Origin: Calditrichia bacterium | Lineage (GTDB): Bacteria; Calditrichota; Calditrichia; RBG-13-44-9; J075 | Reading direction: 5' to 3' | Assembly: GCA_028284905.1 (NCBI GenBank) | Contig: JANQQU010000084.1 | Location: 62,001 to 126,000, forward strand | Length of the DNA: 64,000 nucleotides | Shown here: in pieces, positions 43,704 through 52,266 of the stretch | Layout: every line of letters begins with the position of its first letter | Numbering within the stretch: position 1 is the stretch's first letter | Position numbers and translations under genes: made by a program | The notes under the pieces: generated by a model | What the model saw: only the letters and a program-made list of their open reading frames with translations | What the model was told of the DNA's origin: nothing | Database searches by the model: none

Positions 43704-45978
43704 TTTCAGATCCGGCAATCCCCGGAAGCTATTTTACTACGGTATCATCTCCGCGGCTATGCTGCTGTTGCTGGGAGGTTTTTACAATCTGCAAATTCTC
43801 CAGGAATCCGTGTATCGTGGTCAGTCCGAAAAAAACAGTATTAAAAGAGAAACGCGAATTCCGGTGCGCGGGCATATTTATGACCGCAATTGGGGCCGGT
43901 TTCAGCTAACTGGTACTGGTGTGGACAGCCTTCGGCAGGTAGGTGTGCCGTTCCAATTACTCCGAAAATTAATGCCCTTAAAATCCCGGGTGTTCGATAG
44001 CGAAGCTGCTTTTCTGGACTCACTGAGCGTTCGGGGTGGCAAGGCAGAAATTAATCGCTACAAAAATGCCTTCCTGCGCTATTGCCAGATGGGCAAATTA
44101 ATTGTCGACAATCGTCCTTCATTTGCTTTATACCTTGTGCCTGCATTAACAACCCGGGCACAGTTGGATTCCCTCTCATCGATTATTAATATTTCCGTGG
44201 ATCAGATGCGACGCAATTTTCGCCGCTCCCGTCGTTTTCAACCAGTAAAGATTGCGCGGTATGTCGATTATCGCACTTTGGTGAAACTCCAGGAAAACCG
44301 ACTCGATTTTCCCGGACTGGAGTGGAAGGTTGAGCCAAAAAGGCATTACTATTTCAAAAGTAGCTATGCGCACGTTCTCGGCACGCTTGGGGAAATTGGC
44401 GAAGATGAGCTGGGGCGCGACGACAGCTATGAGCCCGGCGATATCGTTGGGAAAAAAGGCATAGAGAAGGTGCTGGATAAAGTACTGCGCGGGGAAAAAG
44501 GCTACCGCTTTGTAAAAATGGATGCCGTCGGTCGTCGCGTCGAAGAAATTGCCTTTCCGGAAAATGCCTTTCCATATCCCGGAAAAGACCTTTATCTGAC
44601 GATTGATGCGCGCCTGCAAAGATATGCCGATTCTCTCTTTGCCGATCGAAATGGTGCGTTTGTCGCTGTGGATGTTCGCAACGGAGAGATTTTGACCCTG
44701 CTTTCGAAGCCGGATTATGACCTCAATCTTTTTGCCGAAGCTGTCGATCCGGAGGTTTGGAAAACCCTGATGTCCGATTCCTTGAAACCATTGTTCGATC
44801 GGGTTACTCAGGCAACATATCCTCCGGGCTCTACCTATAAAATGGTTGCTGCCATTGCCGGATTAAATGAAGGCATTGTATCGCCCAACTGGTCCGTTTT
44901 CTGCCCGGGGTATTTTCGGATCGGGCGCCGGACAATTCGTTGCTGGAATGCTGGTGGACATGGTGAGGTCGATGCGGTTTCCGCCATCCGCGGATCCTGT
45001 AATGTCTACTTTTATAAATTAGGATTAAAGATCGGCATTGATCAATGGGCAGATTATAGCACTCGTTTCCTGTTTGGAAAATTAACCGAAGTAGAATTAA
45101 CAGCAGAAAAACCCGGCCTCGTGCCCAGCAAAAAGTATTACGATCGCATTTATGGAAAAAATGGCTGGACCAAGGGTATACTGGCAAATATTGCAATTGG
45201 CCAGGGAGAACTGCTGGTAACGCCTTTGCAGATGGCTCAGTTTGCGATGATCCTGGCGAACAATGGCACAAACCATCAGCTACATTTGCGTCGTAAACTT
45301 GTCGACAAAATTCCCCGCTATCGGCTGACGGATAAATCTTTCCAACAAATGGCGGAAGAAAATATTTCACCGGAAATATTAAGCGCACTATCTCCTCTAA
45401 AGGATCAGGAATATTCTCATAAATCTCTGATTAAGAAGCTTGATAGTCACATCGGACTGATCGAGAGCAACGAGCTACGCCCAAAGATTTTAGGCAGTGC
45501 CGAAAAGCGGTTTGCTAAGCCGGATACTTTTGCAACACAATCGACCGAAATCACTGGTATTTCACCAGAAGTTTTTGAAATTGTCCGGGAAGGTATGCGC
45601 CAGGTTGTTGCCGGAGGGACCGGTTGGCGGGCCGGGGTGTGGCGAAAAACCGGGGGTGGGAAAACCGGAACGGCCCAAAACCCGCATGGCGATACCCATG
45701 CCTGGTATATTGGTTTTGCCCCTTTTGATAACCCGGAAATTGCCATTGCAGTAATTTTTGAAAATGGCGGTGGCGGTGGCGCTGTAGCAGCCCCGGTAGC
45801 CGGCAAATATCTTCAGCGATATTTTCACTATAAAGGTGAATTTGATTACCGGGAGTACCGGGAATTTCAACGCATCCTTTATGAAAAGCAGAAAGAACAA
45901 GCCTTGCAAGACAGTATTCAGGCAGCGCAGGCAGTGGCTGACTCCTTACAAAACTTAGCACCGAATAATCAGGATTAA
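43690..45978 (+). CDS. mrdA: Penicillin-binding protein 2 (elongasome transpeptidase) with two in-frame insertions
   Basis: A 762-residue class B PBP: transmembrane helix (about 15-35), pedestal domain from RGHIYDRN, and transpeptidase domain with Ser381 in YPPGSTYK, SCN at 436-438 and KTG at 658-660. It cross-links peptidoglycan made by RodA, encoded next. The protein is about 130 residues longer than usual. The excess lies in two blocks, residues 68-134 and 541-607, both exactly 67 residues, alignable to each other; deleting them rejoins RGHIYDRN to GKLIVDNRPS and LRRKLVDK to FAKPDTFATQ, giving a normal 628-residue enzyme. All catalytic motifs are intact. Confidence 0.93.
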   Translation: MSNINFRSGNPRKLFYYGIISAAMLLLLGGFYNLQILQESVYRGQSEKNSIKRETRIPVRGHIYDRNWGRFQLTGTGVDSLRQVGVPFQLLRKLMPLKSRVFDSEAAFLDSLSVRGGKAEINRYKNAFLRYCQMGKLIVDNRPSFALYLVPALTTRAQLDSLSSIINISVDQMRRNFRRSRRFQPVKIARYVDYRTLVKLQENRLDFPGLEWKVEPKRHYYFKSSYAHVLGTLGEIGEDELGRDDSYEPGDIVGKKGIEKVLDKVLRGEKGYRFVKMDAVGRRVEEIAFPENAFPYPGKDLYLTIDARLQRYADSLFADRNGAFVAVDVRNGEILTLLSKPDYDLNLFAEAVDPEVWKTLMSDSLKPLFDRVTQATYPPGSTYKMVAAIAGLNEGIVSPNWSVFCPGYFRIGRRTIRCWNAGGHGEVDAVSAIRGSCNVYFYKLGLKIGIDQWADYSTRFLFGKLTEVELTAEKPGLVPSKKYYDRIYGKNGWTKGILANIAIGQGELLVTPLQMAQFAMILANNGTNHQLHLRRKLVDKIPRYRLTDKSFQQMAEENISPEILSALSPLKDQEYSHKSLIKKLDSHIGLIESNELRPKILGSAEKRFAKPDTFATQSTEITGISPEVFEIVREGMRQVVAGGTGWRAGVWRKTGGGKTGTAQNPHGDTHAWYIGFAPFDNPEIAIAVIFENGGGGGAVAAPVAGKYLQRYFHYKGEFDYREYREFQRILYEKQKEQALQDSIQAAQAVADSLQNLAPNNQD
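43891..44091 (+). repeat. In-frame 201-bp inserted element, copy 1 (within PBP2)
   Basis: Codons 68-134 of PBP2 interrupt the otherwise continuous motif RGHIYDRN / GKLIVDNRPS. The inserted peptide contains RFQLT, then after 18 residues LRKLMPLK. It aligns without gaps to copy 2 at 45310-45510. Boundaries are placed by restoring the host motif and are accurate to a few codons. Confidence 0.65.
45310..45510 (+). repeat. In-frame 201-bp inserted element, copy 2 (within PBP2)
   Basis: Codons 541-607 of PBP2 sit in the linker before ISPEVFEIVREGM, a linker that is short in typical PBP2. The peptide contains RYRLT and, at the same spacing as in copy 1, LSALSPLK. The two copies share Arg, Leu, Thr, Leu, Leu, Pro, Leu, Lys at identical positions in the first 29 residues plus several conservative matches; similarity fades afterwards. 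Confidence 0.6.
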
Positions 45979-45980
45979 CA

Positions 45981-47195
45981 ATGCTCTTAGATCGTATAAA
46001 AAGCCTCGATGGCATTTTGCTGGCCGCAGTATTTGGATTGATGATCTGCGGGCTGGTAGCGCTCTATTCTACATCCCAATCTGGGGGCGGTGCAAATTTT
46101 TTCCTTTCTCAGGCTAGGTGGATTATGCTTGGCACAGTCGTTATGCTGGTTTTCGCTTATCTGCCAAACCGTTTCTTCTATGAGTTAGCCTATCCGATAT
46201 ATATCATTTCAATTTTATTTTTGATTATGGTGCTTTTCTGGGGTAGCACTACCTATGGCGCAACCCGCTGGCTCAGGATCGGTGGCGTCGGCTTTCAGCC
46301 ATCGGAATTTGCAAAAATTGCCACCCTTTTGGCGGTTGCGCGTTATCTATCTGATGAACGCATGGAAATTAACCGTCCAAAGATCTTTTTGATTGCTTCC
46401 GGTTTAATAGCGCTCCCTTTTCTATTGGTCGCTAAGCAGCCGGATTTGGGCACTGGATTGGTGTTCGCGGTAATCACCTTGCCAATCTTTTTTTGGGTAG
46501 GATTAAAAACCAATTACCTGATTTTGATAGTTACACCGGTAATTGCTTTTGCGACCTCCTTTAATATCTATCTCTTTATTATCGTGTTGGCCGCGATCAT
46601 TTATTTCCTATACCGAATTCGTTTTTCAATCTTGTGGGGGATAGGCTATTTGCTCTTAAACATATCCCTTTGGTTTGTTCGCTCGATTTTTTGGAATCAA
46701 TTGAAAGATTATCAGAAAAAGAGAATAACAACATTCTGGAATCCAGAGGCAGATCCCCTGGGGGCTGGTTATCAAATAATACAGTCTAAGGTGGCGATTG
46801 GCTCCGGTGGCTTTTTTGGCAAAGGGTTTTTAGATGGATCGCAAACTCAATTGCGCTTTTTGCCAGAACAACATACGGACTTTATTTTTGCAGTTATTGG
46901 GGAAGAATTTGGATTTGTTGGTGTTGTTATTGTTCTGGCACTATTTACCTGGCTGCTGTTGAGAATTATTCATCTCAGCAATATCTTCCGGAATGAATTC
47001 AGCAGTATTGTTGCTATTGGTGTTGGAACCATGCTGGGATTCCATACTTTTGTAAATATCGGTATGACAATTGGCCTGGCACCGGTTACCGGTTTGCCGT
47101 TGCCTTTTATTAGTTATGGTGGTAGCGCGTTACTTACAAATCTGGTTATGATCGGCTTTTTGCTCAATTTTTACAGGCATCGCTACATTTACTAA
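45981..47195 (+). CDS. rodA: Peptidoglycan glycosyltransferase RodA
   Basis: A 404-residue SEDS-family membrane protein with about ten helices that polymerises lipid II and pairs with PBP2. It shows LVALYSTSQSGGGANF, QPSEFAKIATLLAVARYLS, KQPDLGTGLVFAVI, GAGYQIIQSKVAIGSGGFFGKGF, PEQHTDFIFAVIGEEFG and GLPLPFISYGGSALLTN. It starts 3 bp after the PBP2 stop, so the pair is translationally coupled. Confidence 0.97.
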   Translation: MLLDRIKSLDGILLAAVFGLMICGLVALYSTSQSGGGANFFLSQARWIMLGTVVMLVFAYLPNRFFYELAYPIYIISILFLIMVLFWGSTTYGATRWLRIGGVGFQPSEFAKIATLLAVARYLSDERMEINRPKIFLIASGLIALPFLLVAKQPDLGTGLVFAVITLPIFFWVGLKTNYLILIVTPVIAFATSFNIYLFIIVLAAIIYFLYRIRFSILWGIGYLLLNISLWFVRSIFWNQLKDYQKKRITTFWNPEADPLGAGYQIIQSKVAIGSGGFFGKGFLDGSQTQLRFLPEQHTDFIFAVIGEEFGFVGVVIVLALFTWLLLRIIHLSNIFRNEFSSIVAIGVGTMLGFHTFVNIGMTIGLAPVTGLPLPFISYGGSALLTNLVMIGFLLNFYRHRYIY

Positions 47196-47207
47196 ATTGG
47201 AGAAATA

Positions 47208-48014
47208 ATGCATCCTGAATTATTCCGTATCGGGCCGCTGGTGATCAATAGTTACGGGTTGATGCTGGCCCTCGCATTTATCATCGGAATGTTTATTGCC
47301 GGTAAACTGGCTGAGAAAAAAGGGCTAGATAAAGATGAGATAGTCAATCTCTCATTTATCATCATGGTAAGTGCAATAATTGGCGCTCGTGTGCTTTATG
47401 TGCTGACGCATCTGGATGAATTCTCCGGCCGTTGGACGAAGACTTTCTGGCCAGTTCAGGATGATGGCAGTGTGGGCATTAATGGATTAATTTTGCTCGG
47501 AGGGGTTATTGGTGCTGTGATTGCAGCCAGTATTTACGTCTCCCGAAAAAAGATGCCTTACTGGAAAACAGCGGACAGCATAGCACCCGCACTGGCCTTT
47601 GGCCTGGTATTGGGGAGAATAGGCTGTTACCTTAATGGATGTTGTTTTGGTAAAGTCTGTGATCTGCCCTGGGGCGTGAGATTTCCGGATGGGTCCGCCG
47701 CAGATATAATTATGCAACACAATTCTCTGCATCCAACTCAGTTGTATTCGTCACTTTATGCATTAATTATTTTTACTATTTTAATCTGGCTAAGTTATAA
47801 ACGGCCATTTGATGGGATGGTCACTGCTGTATTCCTGATCTTATATGGCATTGCACGGTTTACGGTAGACTTTTTCCGATATTATGAAAGTCAGATGTTT
47901 TTATTCTGGGGACTTGATCTAAATCAGATAATTAGTATGATAATGTTCATCGGTGGTATTGTTCTCATTTATAAAAACAGGCCTTCAGAGAAACCAATAT
48001 TTGGCTCGGATTAA
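47208..48014 (+). CDS. lgt: Prolipoprotein diacylglyceryl transferase
   Basis: A 268-residue polytopic inner-membrane enzyme that adds diacylglycerol to the lipobox cysteine, the first step of lipoprotein maturation. It shows INSYGLMLALAFIIG, SVGINGLILLGGVIGA, the Lgt signature LVLGRIGCYLNGCCFGK and HPTQLYSSLYAL. It lies 13 bp after rodA and just before a lipoprotein gene that would be its substrate. Confidence 0.96.
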   Translation: MHPELFRIGPLVINSYGLMLALAFIIGMFIAGKLAEKKGLDKDEIVNLSFIIMVSAIIGARVLYVLTHLDEFSGRWTKTFWPVQDDGSVGINGLILLGGVIGAVIAASIYVSRKKMPYWKTADSIAPALAFGLVLGRIGCYLNGCCFGKVCDLPWGVRFPDGSAADIIMQHNSLHPTQLYSSLYALIIFTILIWLSYKRPFDGMVTAVFLILYGIARFTVDFFRYYESQMFLFWGLDLNQIISMIMFIGGIVLIYKNRPSEKPIFGSD

Positions 48015-48018
48015 TTTC

Positions 48019-48047
48019 TTGACTGACCTTTATTTAATTCATAAATT
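48019..48047 (+). promoter_or_regulatory. Possible promoter for the CpoB-like gene
   Basis: TTGACT (48019-48024), 17-bp spacer, TAAATT (48042-48047), 37 bp before the ATG at 48084. Confidence 0.4.
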
Positions 48048-48083
48048 TTATAAAAACATCATGATCCACATCGTGAGGGCAAA

Positions 48084-48917
48084 ATGAAAACTCTGCAAAC
48101 ATTTTTAATGCTGTTAACTTTGGCCTGGCTTTATACCGGATGTGCCGGTTCCAAGCCTGAAGCAAACACTGCGGGCAATACTCCTGCTTCCGAGGACGAT
48201 TACGGCGAAATTGAACAACTGCTCGGAATAAGTCCGGAAGACGCCAATGAACCTACCAGTGGACAGAGCGATGATGATGATTTGCTGAGACTGCTGCAGG
48301 AAGGCAGTAATGAAAATACCGGTAATCAGGATAATAATACAGCGAACAATACGCAAAATAATCCTCCTGAGCAACGCCGGATGAATCAACTGGAAAGCGA
48401 AGTAAGCAATCTCCAGAAAGAAGTTCGCGACAAAGATCGAACAATTTCCAACCTGAAAGCACAGATTAAAGTGATGGAAGAGGACGATAGCAATAGTTCC
48501 AGTTCCGGATCTTACTTACGATTGCCGCAATCTGGCATTTCTGATGCAGAATACGAAAGAACTTACCAGGATGCTTATCAGATGGCCCAATCCCGCCAGT
48601 TTAGAGATGCTATCACAGTTTTTGAACAATTACTGGCAGCAAATGCCTCTCACAGTCTTGCAGATAACTCTCAATACTGGATTGGCGAATCCTACTTTGC
48701 ACTGGGCGACTATCGCGCCGCAATTGTCGCTTTCGAAAAAGTGTTTACTCACAAAAATTCGAATAAAAATGACTACGCCCAGTATAAATTGGGATTGTGT
48801 TATTATCAGTTGAATGAAACCGGTGATGCGAAAAGAGAATTCCAAAAGCTGATTGACAATCATCCGGAAAGTGTTGCGCTAATAAATAAGGCGGAACAAT
48901 ACATCGCCAGAATGTAA
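48084..48917 (+). CDS. CpoB/YbgF-like TPR lipoprotein
   Basis: A 277-residue lipoprotein: signal peptide with lipobox LYTG-C20, an acidic Asn/Asp-rich linker (about 25-95), a coiled coil (about 98-130, MNQLESEVSNLQKEVRDKD) and a C-terminal TPR domain (YQDAYQMAQSRQFRDAITVFEQLL, DNSQYWIGESYFALGDYRAA, YAQYKLGLCYYQLNETGDAKREF). This is the layout of YbgF/CpoB, which coordinates PBPs and the Tol system. No tol-pal genes are nearby, so the role is inferred from architecture. The coiled coil likely trimerises. Confidence 0.88.
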   Translation: MKTLQTFLMLLTLAWLYTGCAGSKPEANTAGNTPASEDDYGEIEQLLGISPEDANEPTSGQSDDDDLLRLLQEGSNENTGNQDNNTANNTQNNPPEQRRMNQLESEVSNLQKEVRDKDRTISNLKAQIKVMEEDDSNSSSSGSYLRLPQSGISDAEYERTYQDAYQMAQSRQFRDAITVFEQLLAANASHSLADNSQYWIGESYFALGDYRAAIVAFEKVFTHKNSNKNDYAQYKLGLCYYQLNETGDAKREFQKLIDNHPESVALINKAEQYIARM

Positions 48918-48926
48918 ATTTTTTCT

Positions 48927-48954
48927 TTGAATTCATTACCGCTTCTGCTATCTT
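48927..48954 (+). promoter_or_regulatory. Possible promoter of the pyr operon
   Basis: TTGAAT (48927-48932), 16-bp spacer, TATCTT (48949-48954), followed by a leader of about 150 nt holding the PyrR site and attenuator. A TTGACG at 48973 has no matching -10. Confidence 0.4.
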
Positions 48955-48992
48955 GTCGCGGTAAAAAAATTATTGACGATATAAACCTTTAA

Positions 48993-49091
48993 AACTATCC
49001 GAGAGGTAGTTAAGGTATGATCACTCGAAAAAGACATCTAATTTTGTATACATGTATAGCCTTTGGAGTTTTCTCCAAAGGCTATTTTTTT
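48993..49091 (+). promoter_or_regulatory. PyrR-binding hairpin and transcription attenuator
   Basis: AACTATCCGAGAGGTAGTT (48993-49011) folds as a stem with the CCGAGAGG loop of the known PyrR anti-antiterminator. Downstream, TAGCCTTTGGAG (49057-49068) pairs with CTCCAAAGGCTA (49073-49084) around a TTTT loop, followed by a T tract: an intrinsic terminator 22 bp before pyrR. AAGGTAT (49012-49018) could pair with ATAGCCTT (49056-49063) as an antiterminator. With UMP, PyrR would hold the first hairpin and favour termination. Confidence 0.8.
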
Positions 49092-49112
49092 GTACTTAAC
49101 TGAGGAGGAATA

Positions 49113-49664
49113 ATGACTGACCGAATTAAGGCGCAGATACTAAACAAACAGGATATGGGAAGAATCATTACCCGTCTTTCTCATGAAATTCTGGAAAAAA
49201 ATCGCGGCATCGAGAATTTAGTGTTGATTGGATTACGTACCAGGGGTGCTTATTTAGCCGAACGTATCCAGAGAAAAATCAAAGAGATAGAGGATGCCGA
49301 AGTGCCGACAGGATTCCTGGATGTCACACTTTATCGGGATGATTTTCGTACTCGCCTCAAACAACCTGCAGTTGAAGTTACCAATATCCCTTTTGATGTC
49401 GATGGAGAGAATATCGTCCTGATTGATGATGTTCTTTATACCGGAAGAACCATCCGTGCTGCATTAGATGCTCTGATGGATTTTGGCAGGCCAGCGAGAA
49501 TCGATCTGGCTATTCTTGTGGATCGTGGCCATCGGGAGTTGCCTATAAAAGCGGATTTTATCGGGAAAAATATTCCGACATCTATTGGAGAAGAAGTGCG
49601 GGTAAAGATGTCCGAGATCGATGATGAAGATGCTGTAAATCTGGTAGAAGTAATTGATAACTAG
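49113..49664 (+). CDS. pyrR: Pyrimidine operon regulator / uracil phosphoribosyltransferase PyrR
   Basis: A 183-residue PRTase-fold RNA-binding protein. It shows RIITRLSHEILEKNRG, LIGLRTRGAYLAERI, FLDVTLYRDDFRTR, the PRPP loop IVLIDDVLYTGRTIRAALDAL and LAILVDRGHRELPIKADFIGK. It binds a hairpin in its own leader in the presence of UMP and stops transcription; a matching hairpin is present at 48993-49011. It is followed by pyrB and pyrC. Confidence 0.97.
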   Translation: MTDRIKAQILNKQDMGRIITRLSHEILEKNRGIENLVLIGLRTRGAYLAERIQRKIKEIEDAEVPTGFLDVTLYRDDFRTRLKQPAVEVTNIPFDVDGENIVLIDDVLYTGRTIRAALDALMDFGRPARIDLAILVDRGHRELPIKADFIGKNIPTSIGEEVRVKMSEIDDEDAVNLVEVIDN

Positions 49665-49670
49665 AAGATA

Positions 49671-50624
49671 ATGAATAATAGAAAGTGGGTTAATATGCTA
49701 AAATCAAGGCATTTACTGGGCTTGGATGGCATGGAAAAGTCGGAGATACAGCTTTTGCTGGACACTGCTCGTTCATTTCGGGAAATCCTGAATCGACCGA
49801 TTAAACGTGTGCCAACCCTGCAGGGGAAAACAGTCGTAAACTTGTTCTACGAACCGTCAACTAGAACTCGAATTTCCTTCGAGTTGGCGGAGAAAAGAAT
49901 GTCTGCAGATATTGTCAATTTTTCTGCCAGTACCAGTTCTGTTAAAAAGGGTGAAACTCTCATCGATACGGTTAAGAACATCGAGGCGATGAAAATTGAT
50001 ATGGTAGTAATCAGGCATTCATCTCCCGGCGCAGCGCATCTTCTTTCCCAGGTACTCGATGCGAATATTATTAACGCAGGAGATGGCGGGCATGAGCATC
50101 CCACCCAGGCTTTACTGGATATGATGACCATCAGGGAAAAATTTGGTCGTCTGGATGGCTTAACCATCGGAATCATCGGAGATGTTGCCCATTCCCGCGT
50201 GGCGATGTCCAATATTTTCGGATTAATAACAATGGGGGCACGAGTATTGATTTGCGGACCCTCCACTTTAATTCCTCGCGAAATCGAAAGACTCGGTGTG
50301 GAAGTATATCATAATATCGACGAAGTTATTCCACAGGTCGATGTCTTAAATATCCTGCGGCTTCAGCTTGAACGGCAGGAAAGTGGGCTTTTTCCATCTT
50401 TGCGGGAGTATCACAATTATTTTGGCATTACCACAGAGCGTCTGGAGAAGGCTGAGAAACCCATCCTGATAATGCACCCCGGCCCCATGAATCGCGGTTT
50501 GGAAATATCCAGCCATGTTGCTGACAGTGAGCACTCGGTCATTCTGGAACAGGTAACCAACGGAATCGCCCTGCGAATGGCAGTCTTATACTTACTGGGA
50601 GGAGGTAAAAGTGAAATTCACTAA
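49671..50624 (+). CDS. pyrB: Aspartate carbamoyltransferase catalytic subunit
   Basis: A 317-residue enzyme making carbamoyl aspartate. It shows FYEPSTRTRISFELAEKRM, the SVKKGETLIDT loop, HSSPGAAHLL, HEHPTQALLDMMTI, and MHPGPMNRGLEI. The first ATG (49671) gives an N-terminal MNNRKWVN extension; ATG 49695 (MLKSRHLLG) would also be normal for the family. No pyrI is present, as usual in PyrR-controlled operons. It overlaps pyrC by 14 bp. Confidence 0.96.
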   Translation: MNNRKWVNMLKSRHLLGLDGMEKSEIQLLLDTARSFREILNRPIKRVPTLQGKTVVNLFYEPSTRTRISFELAEKRMSADIVNFSASTSSVKKGETLIDTVKNIEAMKIDMVVIRHSSPGAAHLLSQVLDANIINAGDGGHEHPTQALLDMMTIREKFGRLDGLTIGIIGDVAHSRVAMSNIFGLITMGARVLICGPSTLIPREIERLGVEVYHNIDEVIPQVDVLNILRLQLERQESGLFPSLREYHNYFGITTERLEKAEKPILIMHPGPMNRGLEISSHVADSEHSVILEQVTNGIALRMAVLYLLGGGKSEIH

Positions 50625-51939
50625 GAATATTAAGCATAAACATACCTTTCAGGCACTCCCCGGAAAGTTCATTTTGAAAGGTGCCCGGGTCGTAGATCCT
50701 GAGTTGAATTTGGATGAAAAGACCGACATTTTCATTGAAGATGGCGTTATCAAATCTATTGAAAAGATTGACACAGCCGGCTTTGATGGAGAAGTGCTGG
50801 AACTGGATGGTAAAATTATCAGTCCCGGATGGATGGATATGCATGTCCATCTTAGAGAGCCCGGCCGTGAAGATGAGGAGACGATTCTCAGCGGTTCATT
50901 AGCCGCTGCCAACGGTGGATTCTCGGCGATTTGTTGCATGCCAAATACCAAACCCGCGATTGATACCCAGGAAATTATTCTCTACATCAAAGACCGGGCT
51001 CGTGGCAGTTTGATTAATGTTCATCCCATCGCTGCAATTACTAAACGCAGGGAAGGGAAAGAACTCTCGGAAGTGCTGGATTTGGTTGAACAGGGTGCTG
51101 TGGCAATCTCAGATGATAATACGCCGGTGATGAGTGCTGAAATTATGCGGCGCGCCCTTGAATATAGCAGAATGGTAGATATCCCCGTGATTGGCTATGA
51201 GGAAGAGCGAAATATGGCCGGGATCGGATACATGAATGAAGGGTATACATCTACTTGCCTGGGATTAAGTGGCATACCCGCTGTTTCGGAAGAAATTATG
51301 ATTGCGCGGGATATTTTACTGGCAGAGTATTGCGGTGGTCGTTTCCATGTCGCTCATATTTCTACCAGAAAAAGTGTTGAGTTGGTGCGTCAGGCAAAAG
51401 CCCGCGGTGTTAACGTTACTGCAGAAGTTGCACCGCATCATCTAAAGTTGACTGAAGATGCCGTCCGTAGCTTCAACACGAATACAAAAGTAAAACCGCC
51501 CTTGCGCACCGAAGATGATCGCCTGGCTTTGCTTGAAGGCCTTAAGGATGGTACGATCGATGTTATCGCATCGGACCATGCACCCCATTCCTGGGAAGAA
51601 AAAGCAGCTGAATATATCTATGCCCCGTTTGGCGTGATTGGTCTGGAGACAACGCTGGGCGTTTCGGTAACTGAGTTGCTCCAAAAAAATACGCTGGATC
51701 TGAATGCACTGATTCGCAAATTCACTGCGAATCCATATCGGATATTAGGGTTAAAAGTGCCGGTTATTGAAAAAGGACAAATGGCTAACCTGACTATTTT
51801 TAGCACGAATGAGAGCTGGATATATCATAAGGAAAATTGTCTTTCAAAAAGCTCTAATTCTCCTTTTCTGGAAGAGGAACTAGTTGGAAAGCCGTTTGCG
51901 GTAATAAATAATAATCAAATCTTTAAATCAATTCTGTAA
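50611..51939 (+). CDS. pyrC: Dihydroorotase (class I)
   Basis: A 442-residue zinc amidohydrolase, step 3 of UMP synthesis. It shows the metal-binding DMHVHLREPG, MPNTKPAIDT, AAITKRREGKELSE, FHVAHISTRKSVELV, TAEVAPHHLKLTED and the catalytic ASDHAPHSWEEK. It starts with GTG after GGAGG (50601-50605), overlapping pyrB. An unusual run of about 15 residues at the N-terminus (KFTKNIKHKHTFQAL) precedes the usual start; a later in-frame start is possible. Confidence 0.95.
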   Translation: MKFTKNIKHKHTFQALPGKFILKGARVVDPELNLDEKTDIFIEDGVIKSIEKIDTAGFDGEVLELDGKIISPGWMDMHVHLREPGREDEETILSGSLAAANGGFSAICCMPNTKPAIDTQEIILYIKDRARGSLINVHPIAAITKRREGKELSEVLDLVEQGAVAISDDNTPVMSAEIMRRALEYSRMVDIPVIGYEEERNMAGIGYMNEGYTSTCLGLSGIPAVSEEIMIARDILLAEYCGGRFHVAHISTRKSVELVRQAKARGVNVTAEVAPHHLKLTEDAVRSFNTNTKVKPPLRTEDDRLALLEGLKDGTIDVIASDHAPHSWEEKAAEYIYAPFGVIGLETTLGVSVTELLQKNTLDLNALIRKFTANPYRILGLKVPVIEKGQMANLTIFSTNESWIYHKENCLSKSSNSPFLEEELVGKPFAVINNNQIFKSIL

Positions 51940-51962
51940 ACAAAATTTTACGATCTTTCTTG

Positions 51963-52000
51963 GAAAGGCAAATTGCCCATTTAGGTGCAATTTGCCTTTC
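51963..52000 (+). terminator. Hairpin at the end of the pyr operon
   Basis: GAAAGGCAAATTGC (51963-51976) pairs with GCAATTTGCCTTTC (51987-52000), 14 bp perfect, 10-nt loop. The T tract is weak (ATATTTAT). Confidence 0.65.
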
Positions 52001-52196
52001 ATATTTATAAGATTTTTGCCGAAAATAATAAACAAGGGCACTTTACTGTCAGAACTACATTGTCATCCTGACATACATTTTGGCATAGTGTCATAGTGAA
52101 ACAAATTAATATACCAGACTGATTTTCTGTAAGTCTAATATATAATAAGTTTAAGTGCTTGTTTGTCTTTTTGGCATTATAGTTGTTAGCATTTAA

Positions 52197-52224
52197 TTGA
52201 CCCCTCTATTACAGGGACTATCTT
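52197..52224 (+). promoter_or_regulatory. Possible promoter of the dnaK cluster
   Basis: TTGACC (52197-52202), 16-bp spacer, TATCTT (52219-52224), 42 bp before the ATG at 52267. The -10 is the same hexamer as proposed for the pyr operon. Confidence 0.4.
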
Positions 52225-52266
52225 TAAGCAGCTTTTTGGTATAGCTGTTAAAAAAATGAGGATGAG

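Larger units (their letters stand above)
51940..52266. other. Intergenic region between pyrC and the dnaK cluster
   Basis: About 330 bp with the pyrC 3' hairpin (51963-52000) and a possible promoter (52197-52224). I looked for a CIRCE element (TTAGCACTC dyad) and saw none. Confidence 0.6.

Noticed and set aside
43690-45978. Inteins as explanation of the PBP2 insertions
   Set aside because: Each block is only 67 residues, with no splice-junction Cys/Ser start or His-Asn end, so protein splicing is not supported.
45447-46015. Minus-strand open frames opposite the 3' end of PBP2
   Set aside because: Proline- and arginine-rich shadows of the sense frame, with no start context.
51940-52266. CIRCE heat-shock operator upstream of the dnaK cluster
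   Set aside because: No TTAGCACTC-N9-GAGTGCTAA dyad is present; a lone GTTAGCA string is not enough.
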